Source of the DNA: Argopecten irradians
Lineage: Eukaryota > Mollusca > Bivalvia > Pectinida > Pectinidae
DNA length: 64,000 nucleotides
Reading direction: 5' to 3'
Assembly (NCBI RefSeq): GCF_041381155.1
Contig: NC_091141.1
Location: forward strand, 26,618,828-26,682,827
This document shows, one piece after another, positions 58,561-64,000 of this stretch (the stretch's first letter is position 1; every line of letters begins with the position of its first letter). The position numbers and the translations under genes are program-made. Under the pieces are notes generated by a model. It had not been told where the DNA came from and made no database searches. It was given only the letters and a program-made list of their open reading frames with translations.

Positions 58561-61503
58561 TTACCGAAGTTTTCTTTGTCTTTTCATCAAGAAGTTAGTC
58601 TGTTTTACAAATCATTATTAGTAAATCTCTTAGATTGATTCTATAAGGAATAAATCAATTTGTAAATGGGACAGATAATTGGCTATTTAGGTATTGAATT
58701 TTTGGTTAATTCCGGATCGGTGTTGCCGTGACATAATTTACTATGACCCCGGAAGTTGAAAGTTTTTGAGCGGGCATGCGTAAACGTCCTTTCCTGTTAC
58801 GGCTTTGGGAAAAGACTTCTTCTAACTCGAGAATTAATGATTTTTGATATTTGTAGTGGAATATGTTAATAATTTGGAGGAAGTAGTTTGAGAATGAATT
58901 GTTGTATTTGGACATTGCCATTTATGCCTTTTGGCGTGCATTGTCAATATAAAGCCCTGCCCTAGTACTGTCTATCGGTGTGTCTGTTAACTTTTACGGT
59001 CTCCATACATTTTACATAAATTAATGGTGTCTTCTTTCTTTGTCACCATCTTGAAAATTGAAATGTACAAAGAAGGTTGTTAATTACTAATGTAGATCTA
59101 CAGAATAACATAATAAATACGTATATTGAACATGTTCACTACTTTGTAACACCTGTCTTGATATACAGATATTTTTATGTTACACCTGTATGTGTAATGG
59201 CTGACCTCATGTTGTACACACTGTGTATGAGAGTGAATAAAAGTAGTTAATTGGAAACTCTAAAGAAGCTAAATTCATTTGAACTACTAGCGACGGAGTT
59301 TGCCTGTATCCATTATAAGACGGATATGCGCACGTACATGACAGTGAGAATGTATGTAATCCACGTAAAATGTATGTATGGAATTAAATGACAAAATAGG
59401 AGAGTTGCATATTTTGAAAGATAAAATCCCACAAATACGACAATAAAGTGCATCGTCACTGCATATCAATGTTTTCAATCAGCCATAACGCCACGGGTAA
59501 CTTCAGACGAAGTGGCATGTCAGGTCTATATGTCCCGGCAAATCCCCTCGTAAAAAATCTTACTGTATATTATACATCTTATGTGAAAATCTAGCATAAC
59601 TTGAAGCCGGATTTATACCAGGTAAAAATTCGTGGTCAAAGGCAGTTGTTGGGAAGCACAAGATTGGCCAAAACACGGCTCGCGTATCATCAGAAAATGT
59701 ACACAACAGACAGGGGAATCGTTTATCTTCTATAAAATATTAACCGTAAGTTACCGAAAACTTTTGGTTGAAATGTTATATTTTGAAAATCACATGACAT
59801 TTAGAATATTATTTGTACAATCTTGAATGCGTAATTAAAGAAGTATCCATGAAACCAACTGGATGATAATTTAATGTTGTGTCATCATTGCTCCTTATCT
59901 GCGCTGTTTTTAATGGAAAGGGGAAAAACTGTAAGCATAAAGACACACTGAAATTACGTGTGAGCTCTTTTTCCCCAGTATGGGTACTTGGGATGGAGTA
60001 GACCCCGACCAACCATATGCTAATGCGCATGTAATATTAGTCAAGCGACGCTCTGTGCAAGGGGCACGTCATATAGTGCCAAAACAATATCTGATTTTTG
60101 TCACATCACACCGCTATGGAAATACCACAGAATAAAAAGGGCTACAGAGGTGATAAACTTATCCCTAATTACGGGTAGCAACCCCCCCCCCCCCCCTCCT
60201 CAGCTCCAGCTCCAACTTACACTGACGCAGTCCTAGTTTATCACATGTATCAACTTCCATCCTGTAGAATAGTACATCACGCGGACACAACATGTTCAAC
60301 TCGATACCACATAAAACAAAATTAGACAAAAGAATACGCCATACCTATATGCTAATAGCGCCCAGTTGATAAAAAATGATTACATAGCTCATTCGCTGCA
60401 TTTTGAGTAGATGTCTTCCAAATTAAAACAAACAATAAGAATATTTTAGAAATCCTAGATTTTGTCAAATGAAAATAAATCATTTTATCGTGATTTTAAC
60501 ATTGCTTTTTAAAAGATTTTCCCCGTCACTCTTTGATCCCGATTATTAGAAAAGTTTCAATTATTTCCGAAATTAACGTTGCAGTCCACCAAGGATTTCT
60601 CACTTATAAATCCTTGAGTGAACAAAGAATTCTAAATACTTACTTTGAAGTTTAGGAAATCCTTAAAACAAAATGGATATTTCTCCGTTTCCAAGATTTC
60701 TTTAAGAGCTTTTGAATTCAGAGATAAAAATCCTCTGTGAAAGTTTCCCCGGGAGGAGTTTCCTGTGTATCGCCGTGCACGCCGGGTGTAGTGTATCCGT
60801 CGGCCGAGCAGGCCCTCTGTATAAAAATCTTAAATTGAATGCGACGAAATTACCGGACCCTTATTTACGCTTCACTTCCTCGTTTATATCTACATACCTG
60901 TGACGGTGTTGATATGGATACTCTAGTTTGTTTACGGCAGGTTTTCAACCAGTATATGCGGACGATGAATGACCTTAATGACATTCATTATATAATCTTT
61001 GGTTCACTGAATTGACGGGTTCAAATGTCAGTCCGTCTGGGATACTTAACCAAAACAAATGAAAGCAAACATCTTTGTTCGCAATCAAAGCAGTTGTCTC
61101 AGCGTCATACCTGTATTTACGCAGCGATAAAACGGGATTTTAACACAAGCTTTTTATTTGTTCTTGGTAAGGTAAAACGGAGTTTCTATACTGTTAAAGA
61201 GGATTTTGCAAGTATATGTAGGTAATATAACATGACATGGAATTTATGTAACTAAAATGAAGAACTCTCTAACCCAGCGGTATATTGAGCTCTAGTTGTC
61301 ATCACAGTTACGTATTCCCGGGACCCTCTCCAGGAAATAACTCTTCCCTGAGTTCTGAGGGTTTACAGCTATGTGTCCAATTTCACGAACACCCCTTAAC
61401 TTTAAGGAATTCCTGATCTTAATGTTTTCCATGAAAAGCATTACAGATTTTAAGGAAAGCTCCTTCACTTCAGGTGTTGTCCTTAACTTCTGTAGTGCTT
61501 TCC

Positions 61504-62261
61504 TTAGGGAACTCCACCGCCAACGAAAGGTAATTTTTCTCGATCAAAAACAGCAGCAGATAAATAAGTATTTTCCTTCAGTTACAAAAGTTACTTACTT
61601 TACACCATTACCACCATTGAAAAATTTGAGCAGCTTGTTTTTATTCAAGATAAAAATATTAAGAATAATTAATTGCGTTCCGACATGACACTATATATAT
61701 ATGAAATTATAGTAAGTATGGCTTGTGTATGCACCAAAAGGAAAATACAATGTAAATTATTTTATATTATTTTGTGTTAATTAGACATATATAAGCACGA
61801 TTATACATCAGTTATGCACAGATTACATACATATATATAATTCAATTTTGCTTATTACGAGCATTTTCATGGGCTTAAAAATTTACTTTATCAGCCCATA
61901 AAGGAAAAAATGGCGTCACCGTTTGTAACGTTGCTTCTGATTGGCTGAGATGACGGCGTAATGATTTCATAAACAATTTTAAAAGAGTCCCAAAATTAAT
62001 TTTGAATATTGAAGAGATAATCTTTAGCAAATTGAATTATAATGATTAATTTGAATAGATTTTTTACGTTATGGAGATATAACACAAAAATCTGAGTGTA
62101 CTTTCATCATAAACCGCTTCGCGGTTTATTTAGAGTACACTCAGATTTTTGTGTTTATCTCCATAACATAAAACAAATTATTCATGTTAATCCTTAAAGA
62201 GAGAAAAAAAATGTCTTTAGAGCCAAACGCCTGTACTCTAACGGCGGTGGAGCATCTTTAA
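61504..62261. mobile_element. TTAA-type MITE copy 4, interrupted by a second element
   Basis: It begins GGGAACTCCACCGCCAACG (left TIR decayed) and ends ACGGCGGTGGAGCATCT|TTAA. The first about 335 bp follow copies 1 and 2. A separate element at about 61843-62208 is inserted before the right end. Confidence 0.75.
61843..62208. mobile_element. Nested hairpin-bearing element, copy with both arms
   Basis: It shares AAAATGGCGTC(A/G)CCGTTTG, ACGTTGCTTCTGATTGGCT and GGCGTAATGATTTCATA with 58272-58560. It carries an inverted repeat of about 45 bp per arm (TTATGGAGATATAACACAAA … TTTGTGTTTATCTCCATAA) around a loop holding AACCGCTTCGCGGTTT. It lies inside the TTAA-type element. Confidence 0.7.
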
Positions 62262-62712
62262 AGTTAAAGAGTATTCATGAAACTGGGCCCACTGTTTGTA
62301 GAGCAAGAATGAGTATCCTGCTTCCACACATTTACTGTATAGCTCCATACATAATATATGGGTGTCAATGCACTACAACACATGAGAAACACATAAATTA
62401 AAAGCAATGCTTCTGCAAAGTTCCAATTTAAATAATCTATCTCGGGATCCCTGACTTGAATAAAAATGTAGCGGAAAAGCACAGATATAATATTATGACA
62501 GAAACATATATAAGAGATATTGGAAACTCCTCCATTGCCCTTGTACAAATAAACTATAGGACAGAGAGACCCTTGTATGTGACTAGGTTTTTATATCTAC
62601 TCTTTTATGCGCACACAAAGAAGATATTGGTATTCTGATATGATATCGTTCAATAATTTTCCAAAGGTAAAAAACAATCTATGTATTGGTAATTTAAAAA
62701 ATATGCATTTCC

Positions 62713-62790
62713 ATCATCGACACTCCAGGAGTTATCACAAACACATGGATATAACGACAGTGATAATAACCCCTGGAATATCGAGAATGC
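62713..62790. mobile_element. Mutator-like MITE copy reduced to its TIRs
   Basis: CATCATCGACACTCCAGGAG and CCCCTGGAATATCGAGAATG face each other with almost no interior (78 bp). GCATTTCC flanks both sides, consistent with an 8-9 bp target duplication of an already shortened element. Confidence 0.65.
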
Positions 62791-63383
62791 GCATTTCCGA
62801 CTTTTAATTTCTGATTGAAAATAGTAAAATGGCTAATTTGCATGATGGTATAGAATAACCACATGTATGTATGTTAAAACCTTTTACTATGAAAGTTGAC
62901 GACATTGACGGATCATATAAATGTGTAGACTATATGAACATAATTGTACAAGTGTCCGTATACCTTTGTCCTTTGATAATTTAGTCAAATAGCACATCGA
63001 AGTTTCGATTTAATTAGGAAATATATCTGTTCTAATGAAAGTTGTAGTTGGTATTACTATGACCTGTCCGTAATATTGTCCACCACGTGATCAATGATTA
63101 TCGTTCTCCACCATTACGCATTGTGGTGCTTTACGTGTTATAGTCCGAACCCGAGCCCACGCGTAACGTTTGTCTACAACTGCATGTACTACAATCGCTC
63201 TCACAGTAGTGTACCTTACCGTTTATCTTTTAGATGCACGATGATGTATGAAAAGTTGTTCTTTCTATGAAAGAAACAATTAGCAACTCTCATGTAGTTT
63301 TGCGAACCGACTCGATTATGGGTAAACCGTACACATCAGACCCACTTAATTGTATAGATATACGATTAGGAATCCCAAACGAG

Positions 63384-64000
63384 ATAACCTGGCGCCTTAT
63401 CCCGACTCCTGACAAAGGTTATCCAGACGCCTTATCCCTATTCCTGACACAGGTTATCCCGGCGCCTTGTTCAGCTTCCTGATACAGGTTATCCCGGCGC
63501 CTTATTCTGGCTCTTGATACAGGTTATCGTGGCGCCTTGTTCAGCTTCCTGTTACAGGTTATCCCGGCGCCTTATTCCGGCTCATGTTACAGGTTATCAA
63601 GGCGCCTTGTTCAGCTTCCCGATACAGATTATCCTGGCGCCTTATTCCGGCTCCTGATACAGGTTATCCATGCGCCTTGTTCAGCTTCCTGACACAGGTT
63701 ATCCTGGCGCCTTGTTCAGCTTCCTGATACATGTTATCCCGGCGCCTTATTCCGGCTCATGTTACAGGTTATCAAGGCGCCTTGTTCAGCTTCCTGATAC
63801 AGGTTATCCTCGCGCCTTATTCCGGCTCCTGATACAGGTTATCCTGGCGCCTTATCTCAGCTCCTGTACAGGTTATCCTGGCGCCCTATCCAGACTCCTC
63901 ACACAGGTTATCCAGGCACCTTATCCCTATTTCTGACACAGGTTATTCCGGCGCCTTATCCAAGCTCCTGATACAGGCCGTTCCGGCGCCTTGTTCAGCT
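63384..64000. repeat. 35-bp minisatellite, at least 17 copies, open at the window edge
   Basis: The unit is ACAGGTTATCCCGGCGCC plus TTGTTCAGCTTCCTGAT or TTATTCCGGCTCCTGAT. The two unit types mostly alternate, giving a 70-bp dimer. One block with CTCATGTTACAGG recurs 175 bp later (5 units). GGCGCC occurs in most units. The array continues past base 64000. Confidence 0.95.

Larger units (their letters stand above)
55750..63383. other. Intergenic upstream of the Hv1-like gene, repeats only
   Basis: Homopolymer tracts, two TTAA-type MITEs, two hairpin-bearing elements and a TIR-only MITE are separated by AT-rich DNA. No protein family is recognised in any frame. Confidence 0.4.

Noticed and set aside
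63267..63936. Frames of 71-88 codons over the right-edge array
   Set aside because: These are translations of the 35-bp satellite; there is no domain and the frame changes every unit.

Overview
This window is AT-rich eukaryotic DNA, most likely from a bivalve mollusc. I infer that from three things. Genes are intron-rich and sparse. Dispersed repeats contain 'ACGTCCTATTAACAGCCAGG' and 'GGAAAGCCGGAGTACCCGG' motifs that I associate with bivalve genomes. There is also an invertebrate-style Crypton-like recombinase. There are no operons or prokaryotic signals, and almost all short open frames look like chance frames or repeat frames.

Gene content. (1) The main gene lies on the minus strand at about 46.3-53.3 kb. 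Eight exons with consensus splice sites and matching phases give a 455-residue voltage-gated proton channel (Hv1/HVCN1 family). It keeps the S1 aspartate of the selectivity filter, both zinc-site histidines, and the S2 and S3 acidic residues. The first S4 arginine is replaced by Val-Pro. An extracellular S1-S2 loop about 130 residues longer than in human Hv1 carries four N-glycosylation sequons, a furin-like RRKR site and a His/Asp cluster. (2) A tyrosine recombinase of the Crypton/DUF3504 type sits on the minus strand at 15.96-17.55 kb. It is broken by what looks like one extra base in a C6 run, and has Gln where the catalytic HxxR histidine is expected. (3) A possible 62-residue single-pass membrane peptide lies on the minus strand at 29.47-29.65 kb. 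It follows a good splice acceptor and has an optimal start context.

Repeat landscape. There are five minisatellite arrays: a 42-bp unit at 18.2-19.0 kb; a 31-bp unit with a 134-bp higher-order period at 27.6-29.45 kb; a 43-bp unit at 33.7-35.3 kb; a different 31-bp unit at 37.6-38.5 kb; and a 35-bp unit running off the right edge from 63.38 kb. Several non-autonomous transposon families recur within the window: TTAA-flanked MITEs (10.3, 32.3, 57.6, 61.5 kb), Mutator-like MITEs with long TIRs (20.6, 37.1, 40.3, 48.7, 62.7 kb), a roughly 350-bp family (1.2, 31.5, 47.1 kb), a roughly 600-bp family ending in a hairpin (2.5, 22.9 kb), a short TIR family (4.7, 15.2 kb), foldback elements (15.4, 54.1 kb), and a mariner-like element with TA ends just upstream of the first coding exon of the channel gene (53.5-54.5 kb). 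The rest is AT-rich intergenic or intronic sequence in which I see no supported gene.
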